This document shows, piece after piece, positions 44,113 through 53,374 of a DNA stretch of 64,000 bases. The position numbers and the translations under genes were made by a program. Position 1 is the stretch's first letter. Every line of letters begins with the position of its first letter. Source of the stretch: an uncultured Pelagibacteraceae bacterium (GTDB lineage Bacteria; Pseudomonadota; Alphaproteobacteria; Pelagibacterales; Pelagibacteraceae); NCBI GenBank assembly GCA_902596515.1, contig CACJUF010000004.1:18481-82480 (forward strand), written 5' to 3'. A model generated the notes under the pieces. It was given only the letters and a program-made list of their open reading frames with translations, was not told the origin of the DNA and did no database searches.

Positions 44113-45990
44113 TTGGCGAGTTTAATAGGTTCTTATTCATTAAGTTTTGGACTTCTTTTTTCAATCTTAATTATTTTTTTTTCAGTTAAAAATTTAAAAA
44201 ATGCTGAAATTTTAGATAAGAAGATAATAACTTTTACATTTATTCAATTTTTCTTTGTAGTCATAAGTTTTTTTGGATTAATTATCTCTTTTATCAACTC
44301 AGATTTTAGCAACGAAACTGTTTTTAATCACTCTCATACAACCAAACCATTATTTTATAAAATTTCAGGAACTTGGGGTAATCATGAGGGTAGTTTATTG
44401 CTATGGTTGCTAGTATTAACTTTGTTTATCTCAATTTTTTTAATTAAATCTAATCAACAGCCGAAAAAGTACAGAATTTTTACCTTATTATTTCAACAAA
44501 TAATAATTGTAGGCTTTTTTATTTTTTTGATTAAGACTTCAAGCCCATTTAATTATATTTTTCCAACACCAAATGAGGGTTTAGGCTTGAACCCAATTTT
44601 ACAAGACCCAGCTTTAGCAATACATCCACCAATTTTATATTTAGGCTATGTAGGTTCTTCGATAATTTTCTCGTCAGCTCTTGCTGCCATGGTTACGTCA
44701 TATGTATCAAAAGAATGGGCAAAGCATATTAAACAATGGGTTTTAGCATCTTGGGTTTTTCTTACACTAGGAATTTTACTTGGATCTATTTGGGCATATT
44801 ATGAATTAGGTTGGGGAGGTTTTTGGTTTTGGGATCCAGTTGAAAATGTATCATTAATGCCATGGTTTGCCCTAACAACTTTACTTCATTGTATTTTAGT
44901 TTTGGAGAAGAAGAAAATATTAACTTCATGGGCCATGATACTGTCCATTGCAACTTTTGCTTTGAGTATGAGTGGTACTTTTTTAGTAAGATCTGGAATT
45001 TTAAATTCAGTTCATACATTTGCTAATGATCCAGAGAGAGGTTTATTTATATTAATTTTTCTTTTTACACTTATTTTTTTATCTATTTTTATTTTCATTT
45101 TTTTTCATTCAGAAAAAGAAAAATTAGAAAATAATTTTTTTTGGCTAAGCAAGGAGACATCTATTTTAATTAATAATTGGTTTATGATGTATTTTTTATC
45201 AGTAGTTTTAATAGGAACAATTTATCCAATATTTCTAGAAGTTATAACCGCAAATAAAATATCCGTCGGACCACCTTTTTATAACAAACTCATATTACCT
45301 TTCTTAATTCCATTTTTAATTGCTATGGCAATTGGACCCAATCTTAATTGGGTTAAATCAGATTTTAAAGATAAGTTTTATATGACCATATTTTTAATAA
45401 TATCTTTTTTGTTATCAGCAGTGATAATTAAACAATTTGATATAAATTTCTTGATAAACACAATTTTGGTTACTTCTGCTTTCTTCTTATTTTTTTCTAC
45501 TTCTAGAGAATTTTTTGTCAAAAGATTTAGAAATTTATCTCAGAACATTGCTCATTTTGGTTTTAGCTTATTAATTCTAAGTATTTTATTTAATAATATT
45601 TTTTCTAATGAGGTAATTACTAACCTAAAAATTGGTGAAACATTCACGGCTGAAAAATTCACGATAAACTTTGAGAACATTGAGCAAGAAGATGAAAAAA
45701 ACTTCAAAGCAATTATAGGAAAATTTAATGTACAAAATTTGGATGGGTCATCAGATATCCTCAATCCTGAGTTAAGAATATATAATCAACCAAATATAAT
45801 TACGAGTGAGGCTGATATTAAAACTAACTTACTCACAGATAAATTTATGACGATGAATTATGTTCAGAACCAGGAATATTTTAATGTTAGATATCAAGTT
45901 AAACCTTTTATGATTTGGATATGGATTTCAGTAATATTAATAAGTTTCGGTGGTTTTTTAAGTTTTTTTAAAAAAAGATATGAAATCTAA
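44113..45990 (+). CDS. ccmF: cytochrome c heme lyase subunit CcmF
   Basis: Large inner-membrane heme lyase component; 625 residues, about 14 helices. A TTG start at 44113 is used. Motifs are KISGTWGNHEGSLLLWLLVL, DPALAIHPPILYLGYVG with a heme-ligand His, and the WWD-type GWGGFWFWDPVENVSLMPW. The C-terminal ends with a periplasmic domain and a last helix. It overlaps ccmG by 11 bases. Confidence 0.97.
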   Translation: MASLIGSYSLSFGLLFSILIIFFSVKNLKNAEILDKKIITFTFIQFFFVVISFFGLIISFINSDFSNETVFNHSHTTKPLFYKISGTWGNHEGSLLLWLLVLTLFISIFLIKSNQQPKKYRIFTLLFQQIIIVGFFIFLIKTSSPFNYIFPTPNEGLGLNPILQDPALAIHPPILYLGYVGSSIIFSSALAAMVTSYVSKEWAKHIKQWVLASWVFLTLGILLGSIWAYYELGWGGFWFWDPVENVSLMPWFALTTLLHCILVLEKKKILTSWAMILSIATFALSMSGTFLVRSGILNSVHTFANDPERGLFILIFLFTLIFLSIFIFIFFHSEKEKLENNFFWLSKETSILINNWFMMYFLSVVLIGTIYPIFLEVITANKISVGPPFYNKLILPFLIPFLIAMAIGPNLNWVKSDFKDKFYMTIFLIISFLLSAVIIKQFDINFLINTILVTSAFFLFFSTSREFFVKRFRNLSQNIAHFGFSLLILSILFNNIFSNEVITNLKIGETFTAEKFTINFENIEQEDEKNFKAIIGKFNVQNLDGSSDILNPELRIYNQPNIITSEADIKTNLLTDKFMTMNYVQNQEYFNVRYQVKPFMIWIWISVILISFGGFLSFFKKRYEI

Positions 45991-46498
45991 ATTTATTCCA
46001 TTAATTTTAATCTTAATTTTTTTAATTACTTTTGTAATTTTTTTCAAAGGTTTAAAAAATTCAAACATTTATACTCCGGACACCAATTTAAAAAAAGAAG
46101 TTCCATTATTTGAGTTAAAGTCTTTTGAGAATAATTCTATTATTATTTCAGAAAAAATTTTTGAAGATAATAAGTATTATTTGATGAACATATGGGCATC
46201 ATGGTGTATCCCCTGCAGAGAAGAACATAAATTTTTAATGAAACTAAAAAAAGATAAAAGAATTGAATTGATAGGATTCAATTATAAAGATAACTTTAAA
46301 AAAGCCTCAAGTTTTTTAAAAGATTTGGGAAATCCTTACAATGTAATTGTATCAGATAAGGATGGTACAGCATCAATTGAATGGGGTGCTTACGGGGTGC
46401 CAGAAAGTTTTTTAGTATATCAAAATAATATTATTAAAAGATTTATTGGACCAATAAACAATAAGGACCTATTAGAAATTGAGAAAATAATTAGATGA
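45980..46498 (+). CDS. ccmG: thiol:disulfide interchange protein CcmG/DsbE
   Basis: Membrane-anchored thioredoxin-like reductant of apocytochrome c. 172 residues, one N-terminal helix (about 5-25), active site WCIPC with Cys76 and Cys79. The cis-Pro loop is YGVPESFLV and the C-terminal part is IKRFIGPINNKDLLE. It is coupled to ccmH by an ATGA overlap. Confidence 0.96.
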   Translation: MKSKFIPLILILIFLITFVIFFKGLKNSNIYTPDTNLKKEVPLFELKSFENNSIIISEKIFEDNKYYLMNIWASWCIPCREEHKFLMKLKKDKRIELIGFNYKDNFKKASSFLKDLGNPYNVIVSDKDGTASIEWGAYGVPESFLVYQNNIIKRFIGPINNKDLLEIEKIIR

Positions 46499-46857
46499 AA
46501 TTTATTCCAATATTTTTGATTATAAGTATAATTTTGAATTCCAATCTCTTAAAGGCAAATGAAATTAAAACTGAAAATAAAATAGCTAAAAATTTAAGAT
46601 GTTTGATTTGTCAAGGCCAGTCAGTGTATGATTCAGATTCAGAATTCGCGATAAGTCTGAAATTGGTTATTAAAAATAAAATTCAACAAGGTTTGAGCGA
46701 GGAACAGATTTATAGTTTTTTAAAAATGAAATATGGGGAATGGATATTGTATGATCCAGTTTTCAATAGAAATACCTATTTTTTGTGGTTATTGCCTATC
46801 TTGATATTCTTAGCGGGTGGTGCAATAATCATCATAAGATTTTATAATAAAAAATAA
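46495..46857 (+). CDS. ccmH: cytochrome c-type biogenesis protein CcmH
   Basis: 120 residues with signal peptide or anchor, periplasmic domain and a C-terminal helix. The thiol pair is LRCLICQ (Cys36, Cys39), followed by the three-helix motif VKNKIQQGLSEEQIYSFLKMKYGEW. It is the short CcmH form, without the TPR part; no ccmI gene follows. Confidence 0.95.
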   Translation: MKFIPIFLIISIILNSNLLKANEIKTENKIAKNLRCLICQGQSVYDSDSEFAISLKLVIKNKIQQGLSEEQIYSFLKMKYGEWILYDPVFNRNTYFLWLLPILIFLAGGAIIIIRFYNKK

Positions 46858-46872
46858 TCTTAGTTAGGTAAA

Positions 46873-47382
46873 ATGATTTTAAAGAGAATTTTTTTAGTTT
46901 TGTTAATTTTGACTTTGCCTTCAAAATTATTAGGAGATACTGATATTGATGATAACAATCATCAATTTAATTTATACCTTGGGAATTTTGATTTTAGTGA
47001 TAATAACCAAAAATCGATGTTGTTAGGTTTTCAGCATCAAAATGAAAATTTAAAAAGAAATACATTTCTAGGAAATATTTCACCAGTAAGCGGAGGTTTC
47101 ATAACTGCCAATTCCGCTGCGTATATTTATACGGGTGTTGAGTGGAATATGAACATGGGCCCATTTTTTTTAACTCCAAGCTTTACTCCCGGACTTTACC
47201 ATGAAGGGGATGGAAAGGACCTTGGCCATCTTCTTGAATTTAAGTCAGAGTTACAGCTTTCTTACAAAACCACTGATACAACAAATTTTGCGGTATCATA
47301 TAACCATGTATCTAACGCAAGTTTAGGGGATAAAAATCCTGGGGCAAATAGTTATATGTTTAATTTCCTCAAAAAGTTTTAA
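46873..47382 (+). CDS. PagL-like lipid A 3-O-deacylase
   Basis: 169-residue outer-membrane beta-barrel protein with signal peptide (about 1-22). The catalytic segment FAVSYNHVSNASLGDKNPG has the His-Ser pair (H-x-S-N-A) and NPG motif of the PagL/acyloxyacyl hydrolase family. The C-terminal residue is Phe, preceded by alternating residues, as expected for an outer-membrane protein. It would remove a 3-linked acyl chain from lipid A. It starts 15 bases after ccmH and may be read through from it. Confidence 0.83.
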   Translation: MILKRIFLVLLILTLPSKLLGDTDIDDNNHQFNLYLGNFDFSDNNQKSMLLGFQHQNENLKRNTFLGNISPVSGGFITANSAAYIYTGVEWNMNMGPFFLTPSFTPGLYHEGDGKDLGHLLEFKSELQLSYKTTDTTNFAVSYNHVSNASLGDKNPGANSYMFNFLKKF

Positions 47383-47390
47383 GAGAAAAC

Positions 47391-48542
47391 ATGAATTTAA
47401 AAGATTGTCACAATTTTAGTGATTTCAGAAAATTAGCTCAAAAAAGGTTACCATCGCCAATCTTTCATTATATTGATGGTGCGGCAGATGATGAAGTTAC
47501 ATATGCTAGAAATACTAGTGCATTCGATGATGTGGATTTAGTTCCTAATGTCTTGAGAGGAGTTGAAGAAGTTGATTTGTCTACTACGATATTTGGAAAA
47601 AAATTAGATTTACCCTTTTATTTATCACCGACAGCTTTACAGAGACTTTTTCATTACGATGGAGAAAGAGCAGTTGGAAAAGCAGCAAAAAAATTTAATA
47701 CAATGTTTGGTGTCTCTGCTCTAGCCACAGTTAGTGTTGAGGAAATTTCTTCAATGATTGATACACCTAAAATGTTTCAGTTTTATTTTCATAAAGATAG
47801 GGGTTTAAACGACTCTTGTTTGGAAAGAGCTAAAGCAGCAAATTTTGATGTGATGGCCTTAACAGTTGATACTATTACTGGAGGAAATAGAGAGAGAGAC
47901 TTAAGAACAGGATTTACCTCTCCACCAAAGTTAACTTTAGCAAGTTTATATAGTTTTGCTACTAAACCGATGTGGGGAATTAATTATCTAACAAAAGGTA
48001 AGTTTGAATTACCTCATTTACAAGATTTTGTGAAAGAGGGCACCGATGTTAATTCATCAATTGGAAATTATTTTTCAACTATGCTAGACCAATCTATGAA
48101 TTGGAAAGATGCTGAAAATCTTTGTTCTAAATGGGGAGGTCATTTCGCTCTCAAAGGAATTATGAGTGTTGAAGATGCAAAAAGAGCAGTAGACATAGGA
48201 TGCACAGGTATAATGGTATCAAATCATGGTGGAAGACAGTTAGATGGATCTAGAGCGCCTTTTGATCAACTTGCAGAAATTGTTGATGCAGTTGGTGATA
48301 AATTAGATGTCATTTGTGAAGGTGGAATTCATAGAGGTACTCATATGCTTAAAGCGTTATCATTAGGTGCTAAGGCTTGTTCAGGTGGAAGATTATATCT
48401 TTATGCTTTAGCAGCTGGAGGTCAAGCAGGTGTCGAAAGAGCTTTAGAAAAATATAAAGCTGAATTAGTACGTGATATGAAACTTATGGGGTGCACTAAG
48501 ATTAGTGATCTAAATAGAAGTAATTTAAGATTCAGAAAATAG
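47391..48542 (+). CDS. FMN-dependent 2-hydroxyacid dehydrogenase (LldD family), copy 1
   Basis: 383 residues. A TIM barrel oxidising L-2-hydroxyacids (lactate, glycolate, mandelate class). YIDGAADDEVTYARN at the start, FGVSALATVSVEEI and the catalytic His279 in SNHGGRQLDGSRAP are diagnostic. The family includes L-lactate dehydrogenase and (S)-2-hydroxyacid oxidase; sequence alone does not settle the substrate. It is followed by a close paralogue of identical length with 1-base overlap. Confidence 0.93.
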   Translation: MNLKDCHNFSDFRKLAQKRLPSPIFHYIDGAADDEVTYARNTSAFDDVDLVPNVLRGVEEVDLSTTIFGKKLDLPFYLSPTALQRLFHYDGERAVGKAAKKFNTMFGVSALATVSVEEISSMIDTPKMFQFYFHKDRGLNDSCLERAKAANFDVMALTVDTITGGNRERDLRTGFTSPPKLTLASLYSFATKPMWGINYLTKGKFELPHLQDFVKEGTDVNSSIGNYFSTMLDQSMNWKDAENLCSKWGGHFALKGIMSVEDAKRAVDIGCTGIMVSNHGGRQLDGSRAPFDQLAEIVDAVGDKLDVICEGGIHRGTHMLKALSLGAKACSGGRLYLYALAAGGQAGVERALEKYKAELVRDMKLMGCTKISDLNRSNLRFRK

Positions 48543-49693
48543 TGGTTTTAAAAGATTGCTATAATTTTAATGATTTTAGAAATCTAGCAAAAAAAAAACT
48601 TCCCTCACCAATTTTTCATTATATTGACGGCGGTGCCGATGATGAAACGACTTTAAAAAGAAACACCGAAGCTTTTAACCAATGTGATTTAGTTCCAAAT
48701 ATTCTGGCAAGTGTTGGTAAGCCAGATTTATCAACCACAATATTCGGCAAAAAAATTGATATACCAATTTTTTTATCTCCTTGTGCAATGCAAAGATTAT
48801 ACCACCATGACGGAGACAAAGCTTCAGCTAGAGCAGCTGAAAAATTTGGAACTTTTTATAGTATGTCAACAATGGCAAACAATACTATAGAAGAGATTTC
48901 AAATATTTCTGGTGGGCCAAAATTATTTCAATTGTATGTGCACAAGGATCAATCAATAACAGATGATTTAATAGATAGATGTAAAAGATCAGGATTTAAT
49001 GGAATGTGTTTAACTGTTGATACATTGGTTGCAGGAAATAGAGAAAGAGATCATAGAACCGGATTTACAACACCACCTAAATTGACTTTGCAAAGTTTAA
49101 TGAGTTTCGCATCACATCCTAGTTGGGTTTTTAATTATTTAACACATGGAAAATTTAAACTAGCTAATGTGGCATCAAAGACTGATAAAGGGACTAACAT
49201 CGCTAAATCTGTTATAGAATATATTAATGAGCAATATGATCCTTCAATGAATTGGAAAGATGCAGAGTACTGCGTTAAAAAATGGAATGGTCCTTTTGCA
49301 TTAAAAGGAGTCATGAGTGTTGATGACGCAAAAAGAGCAATTGATATTGGTTGTACTGCAATTATGATTTCAAATCATGGAGGTCGTCAGCTGGATGGAT
49401 CTCGATCACCCTTTGATCAAATTAAAGCAATTTCAGATGCAGTTGGAGATAAGCTGGAAATAATCCTAGACGGTGGAGTGAGGAGAGGGACACACGTCCT
49501 AAAAGCCATAGCAGCTGGGGCCAAAGCCTGTAGTTTTGGAAAAATATTCTTGTTCTCTTTAGCCGCAGGTGGACAGCAAGGTGTTGAGCATTTATTAAAA
49601 AACATGCACGATGAGATAAATAGAAATATGGTATTAATGGGTTGTAAAAATTTAAAAGAGTTGAATAGTTCAAAATTAATTTATAGAAATTAG
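48542..49693 (+). CDS. FMN-dependent 2-hydroxyacid dehydrogenase (LldD family), copy 2
   Basis: 383 residues, a tandem paralogue of the preceding gene; His279 is at the same residue number, so no length changes separate them up to there. Starts at GTG whose first base is the last base of the previous stop (TAGTG). Active-site and FMN motifs are intact (SNHGGRQLDGSRSP, YIDGGADDETTLKRN). Differences cluster in the first loop, FYSMSTMANNTIEEI against FGVSALATVSVEEI, which borders the substrate pocket in this family. Likely a different substrate or a heteromer. Confidence 0.93.
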   Translation: MVLKDCYNFNDFRNLAKKKLPSPIFHYIDGGADDETTLKRNTEAFNQCDLVPNILASVGKPDLSTTIFGKKIDIPIFLSPCAMQRLYHHDGDKASARAAEKFGTFYSMSTMANNTIEEISNISGGPKLFQLYVHKDQSITDDLIDRCKRSGFNGMCLTVDTLVAGNRERDHRTGFTTPPKLTLQSLMSFASHPSWVFNYLTHGKFKLANVASKTDKGTNIAKSVIEYINEQYDPSMNWKDAEYCVKKWNGPFALKGVMSVDDAKRAIDIGCTAIMISNHGGRQLDGSRSPFDQIKAISDAVGDKLEIILDGGVRRGTHVLKAIAAGAKACSFGKIFLFSLAAGGQQGVEHLLKNMHDEINRNMVLMGCKNLKELNSSKLIYRN

Positions 49694-49710
49694 GTTTAAA
49701 AATAAAAATT

Positions 49711-50877
49711 ATGAAATTAGCTAAAAGTTTAGAAAGATTAGGAACAGAGTCTGCATTTACAGTTCTTGCGGAAGCAAAAAAATTAGAGGCTCAGGGAAAA
49801 CCAATGATCCATTTAGGATTGGGTCAGCCAGACTTTAAAACCCCAAAACATGTTGTTGAGGCAGCCAAGAAAGCACTTGATGATGGACATCATGGATATG
49901 TAATGTCGAATGGAATCCCTGAATGTCGACAAGCTGTTACGAGGTGGATAAAAAAACGTTACAATGTTGACATCAATTTTGAAAGAATTTTAATCATGCC
50001 AGGTGGTAAGCCAACAATGAGTTATGCTATTCAATGCTTTGGTGAACCTGGGGCAGAGATTATACACCCAACACCTGCTTTTCCAATTTATGAGTCAATG
50101 ATTAATTATACAGGCTCAACTTCAGTCCCATATGACTTAACAGAAAATAAAGATTTGAAATTCGATCCAGACAAAATATTATCCATGATAACAGATAAAA
50201 CTCGATTGTTAATTTTGATAAATCCTAATAATCCAACAGGGAGCTTTGTTGAGAAAAAAGACGTAGATGTTTTAGCTGATGGTCTGAAAAAGCACCCTCA
50301 TGTAACAATATTAAGCGATGAAATTTATAGCAGACAAATTTTTGATGGAAAAGAAATGCCAACATTTTTTAATTATCCTGAGTTGAGGGAAAGATTAATT
50401 GTGTTAGAGGGATGGAGCAAAGCTTACTCAATGACTGGGTGGAGACTTGGTTGGAGTTTTTGGCCAGAGCATTTAGTTGAACATGTTAATAAATTATTAA
50501 TTAATAGTGTTTCATGTGTTAATGCTGCAGCTCAATTTGCTGGTATCGCAGCATTGGATGGACCAGATGATTCAATTGATGCAATGATGGAAAAATTTAC
50601 TCAAAGAAGAGACCTAATTTATAAAGGTTTAAATGATTTACCAGGTGTAGAATGTAGTTTACCTGGAGGAGCTTTTTATGCATTTCCTAAAGTAATCGGC
50701 ACAGGTATGAATGGTGCAGAGTTTGCAAGAAAGGCTATGCATGAAGCAGGAGTAGCAATAGTTCCTGGATCAGCTTTTGGTGAAACTTGCCAAAATTATG
50801 TTAGATTTAGTTTTGCTGCATCAAGGGATAATATTTCACAAGCATTGGAAAATATAAAGAAAATGCTATCTAAATAA
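49711..50877 (+). CDS. class I/II pyridoxal-phosphate aminotransferase
   Basis: 388 residues of the aspartate-aminotransferase fold. PMIHLGLGQPDFKTPKHV, MPGGKPTMSYAIQ, LILINPNNPTGSF, LSDEIYSRQIFDG and the Schiff-base Lys in EGWSKAYSMTGWRLGW. The final Arg in NYVRFSFAAS binds the substrate carboxylate. It could transaminate glyoxylate, pyruvate or another 2-oxoacid produced by the hydroxyacid oxidases beside it, but specificity is not readable. Confidence 0.93.
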   Translation: MKLAKSLERLGTESAFTVLAEAKKLEAQGKPMIHLGLGQPDFKTPKHVVEAAKKALDDGHHGYVMSNGIPECRQAVTRWIKKRYNVDINFERILIMPGGKPTMSYAIQCFGEPGAEIIHPTPAFPIYESMINYTGSTSVPYDLTENKDLKFDPDKILSMITDKTRLLILINPNNPTGSFVEKKDVDVLADGLKKHPHVTILSDEIYSRQIFDGKEMPTFFNYPELRERLIVLEGWSKAYSMTGWRLGWSFWPEHLVEHVNKLLINSVSCVNAAAQFAGIAALDGPDDSIDAMMEKFTQRRDLIYKGLNDLPGVECSLPGGAFYAFPKVIGTGMNGAEFARKAMHEAGVAIVPGSAFGETCQNYVRFSFAASRDNISQALENIKKMLSK

Positions 50878-50916
50878 GGTATATTTTTTTAGCATTATTT
50901 ATTAATATCACTTCTT

Positions 50917-52290
50917 ATGAACGATCAAGTACAAGCTGAGCTAAAAAAAATTTTTAATGGAAGATTTTCAACTTCTGTATCCACGAGAACAAATTATGCA
51001 AGAGGTGAGGACACTTATGATCCAATTTTATCAAAAGCTGTAGTATTCCCAGAAACTAACCAAGAGGTTTCACAAATATTAAGATTATGTAATGAGCATA
51101 AAATTCCTGTGGTGCCATTTGGTACAGGTACCTCTTTAGAGGGTAATGTGGTTGGTAATGAAAAAGGAATAACTATAAGCCTTGAAAAAATGAATAAAAT
51201 TTTAAGTGTTAATGCTGAGGACTTTGATTGTAGGGTTCAAGCCTGTGTTACAAAAGAACAATTAAATGAACATCTTAGAGAGGACGGTGTCTTTTTTCCT
51301 ATTGATCCAGGCGCTAATGCAGCGATCGGAGGTATGGCTTCCACATCGGCTTCAGGAACAATGGCGGTTAAATACGGCACGATGAGAACTGTAATTACTG
51401 GTCTGACTGTTGTTTTGCCTAATGGAGATATTATTAACACAGGAGGAAGAACGAAAAAAACCTCAGCGGGTTATAATCTAACTAATTTATTTATTGGTTC
51501 TGAGGGAACATTAGGAGTTATAACGGAAGTTCAATTAAGACTTTCTCCCATACCAGAGAGTATAATGTCAGCTGTCTGTCACTTCCCAACTTTAGAAAAA
51601 GCAGTTCAAACTGCGCAACAAGTTATTCAATATGGGGTCCCAATCGCAAGAATTGAAATGTTAAATAAAGACCAAATGGGAATAAGTATAAATTATTCAA
51701 AATTAAAAGATATTGAGGAAACGCCGACATTATTTTTTGAATTTCATGGATCAGAATTATCTAACAATGAAAATATCAAAATAGTAGAGGAAATATCTAA
51801 AGATAATAATGGAAGCTCTTTTAAGTGGGCAAAAGATTTAGAGGAAAGAAATAAACTCTGGCAAGCAAGATGGGACGTTTACTATTCTGTAAAAGCTTTG
51901 ATAAATAATGGAAGAGTTTATTCAACAGATGTGTGTTTACCTATCTCAAATATAACAGAATGTGTAAATTATGCAGAGGAACAAGCTAAAAAGTTTGGAC
52001 TTAGAGCTCCAATGGTGGGCCACCTTGGAGATGGAAATTTTCATGTATTATTACCTTTTGATCCTGAAAAAAAAGAAATGTATAAAAAAATAAGAGAATT
52101 TAATGACTTATTAATAAAAAAGGCCTTAGATCTAAAAGGAACGATTACCGGAGAACATGGTGTAGGCCTTCATAAAAAAGAATATCTTTTAAAAGAGCAT
52201 GGAGACAATATTCCTGTTATGAAATTAATTAAAAGAAGCATTGATCAAAATAATATAATGAATCCAGGCAAGATATTTGATCTTAATTAA
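50917..52290 (+). CDS. FAD-binding oxidoreductase, GlcD / D-lactate dehydrogenase type
   Basis: 457 residues of the PCMH-type FAD oxidases. An FAD-binding segment IPVVPFGTGTSLEGNVVG is followed by GANAAIGGMASTSASGTMAVKYGTMR and NLFIGSEGTLGVITEVQLRLSP. The late metal/substrate His motif is VGHLGDGNFHVLLPF and the end is GEHGVGLHKKEYL...NIMNPGKIFDL. It oxidises a D-2-hydroxyacid such as D-lactate or glycolate. GlcE and GlcF subunits are absent here, so the single-subunit D-lactate dehydrogenase type is more likely. Confidence 0.93.
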   Translation: MNDQVQAELKKIFNGRFSTSVSTRTNYARGEDTYDPILSKAVVFPETNQEVSQILRLCNEHKIPVVPFGTGTSLEGNVVGNEKGITISLEKMNKILSVNAEDFDCRVQACVTKEQLNEHLREDGVFFPIDPGANAAIGGMASTSASGTMAVKYGTMRTVITGLTVVLPNGDIINTGGRTKKTSAGYNLTNLFIGSEGTLGVITEVQLRLSPIPESIMSAVCHFPTLEKAVQTAQQVIQYGVPIARIEMLNKDQMGISINYSKLKDIEETPTLFFEFHGSELSNNENIKIVEEISKDNNGSSFKWAKDLEERNKLWQARWDVYYSVKALINNGRVYSTDVCLPISNITECVNYAEEQAKKFGLRAPMVGHLGDGNFHVLLPFDPEKKEMYKKIREFNDLLIKKALDLKGTITGEHGVGLHKKEYLLKEHGDNIPVMKLIKRSIDQNNIMNPGKIFDLN

Positions 52291-52302
52291 CAAAAATATT
52301 TT

Positions 52303-53256
52303 ATGAAAAAAATTTTGATTACAAGAAAATTAATCAAAGAAAGTGAAGATAAAGCTTTAAAAACATTTGACCCAATATTCAATTCAAATGATGAGTTATA
52401 CTCACAATCAAAAGTTATAGAGATGAGTCAAGGTTGTGACGGTATACTATCCTCTTTAACCGATAAGATGGATAAAGAGACTATTGATAAGTTACCAGAT
52501 ACAATAAAAATCATTTCAAATTTTGCAGTTGGTTTTGGAAATATAGATTTGGAATCAGCAAAAAAAAGAGGAATTGCAGTTACTAATACACCTGAAGTTT
52601 TATCAGATGCAACAGCTGAGATTGGTATTCTTTTAATATTAGGAGCTTGTAGAAGGGCTGCAGAGGGAATTGAGTCAGCCAGAGAGGGTGGATGGAAATG
52701 GTCTGCAGATTATCTGATTGGCAAACAACTAACTGGAACAAGGCTTGGAGTTTTAGGAATGGGTAGAATTGGACAAAAAATTGCAAGGATTGCTAAATCA
52801 TTAGGAATGATTATTCACTATCATAACCGGTCAAAACTGAGTGAGGAAAAAGAGCAAGGTGCCATTTATCATGACAATTTAAAAAGTCTTTTTTCAGTGT
52901 CTGATGTTTTATCTATTTGTTGTCCAGCGACAAAAGAGACTGAAAATATGATAAACAAAGAGACAGTTGAGTATTTCCCTAAAGGAGCAGTAATCACTAA
53001 CGTTGCAAGAGGTGATATAGTTGATGATGATGCATTGATTGATGCACTTAATAGACGAAAAATTTATGCTGCAGGACTTGATGTTTATAAGAATGAGCCA
53101 AATTTAAATCCAGGATACTTAAAGATTAAGTCAGCCTTTATTTTACCCCACTTAGGCAGCGCAACTAAAGATACTAGAATTGCTATGGCAAATCTTGCGA
53201 TAGACAATATTGATGAATTCTTCAAGACAGGAAATTGCACAAATAAAGTAAATTAA
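52303..53256 (+). CDS. D-2-hydroxyacid dehydrogenase, glyoxylate/hydroxypyruvate reductase-like
   Basis: 317-residue NAD(P)-dependent enzyme. The cofactor loop is GVLGMGRIGQKIARIAKSLG, followed by HNRSKLSEE, which lacks Asp at the end of the second strand and so hints at NADP. The catalytic Arg is in NVARGDIVDDDALIDAL, Glu in DVYKNEPNLNPGY, His in LPHLGSATKDTR. It would reduce glyoxylate to glycolate, linking to the flavoenzymes upstream. It starts 12 bases after the FAD oxidase. Confidence 0.93.
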   Translation: MKKILITRKLIKESEDKALKTFDPIFNSNDELYSQSKVIEMSQGCDGILSSLTDKMDKETIDKLPDTIKIISNFAVGFGNIDLESAKKRGIAVTNTPEVLSDATAEIGILLILGACRRAAEGIESAREGGWKWSADYLIGKQLTGTRLGVLGMGRIGQKIARIAKSLGMIIHYHNRSKLSEEKEQGAIYHDNLKSLFSVSDVLSICCPATKETENMINKETVEYFPKGAVITNVARGDIVDDDALIDALNRRKIYAAGLDVYKNEPNLNPGYLKIKSAFILPHLGSATKDTRIAMANLAIDNIDEFFKTGNCTNKVN

Positions 53257-53347
53257 TTCTACTTCAGATTGAAATTAATTTAAATTCTGCGACATCTACC
53301 CCATTTTTTGGAAAGACTCTAAATTGAATCTGTGCTTAAATTGATCG

Positions 53348-53359
53348 AGTTAATTAACT
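53348..53359. promoter_or_regulatory. 12-base perfect palindrome before dctP, possible operator
   Basis: AGTTAATTAACT is a perfect palindrome ending 15 bases before the dctP ATG and just before its AGGAG ribosome site (53365-53369). In DNA this AT-rich, palindromes arise by chance, so regulation is only a possibility. Confidence 0.25.
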
Positions 53360-53374
53360 TTAATAGGAGTAATA

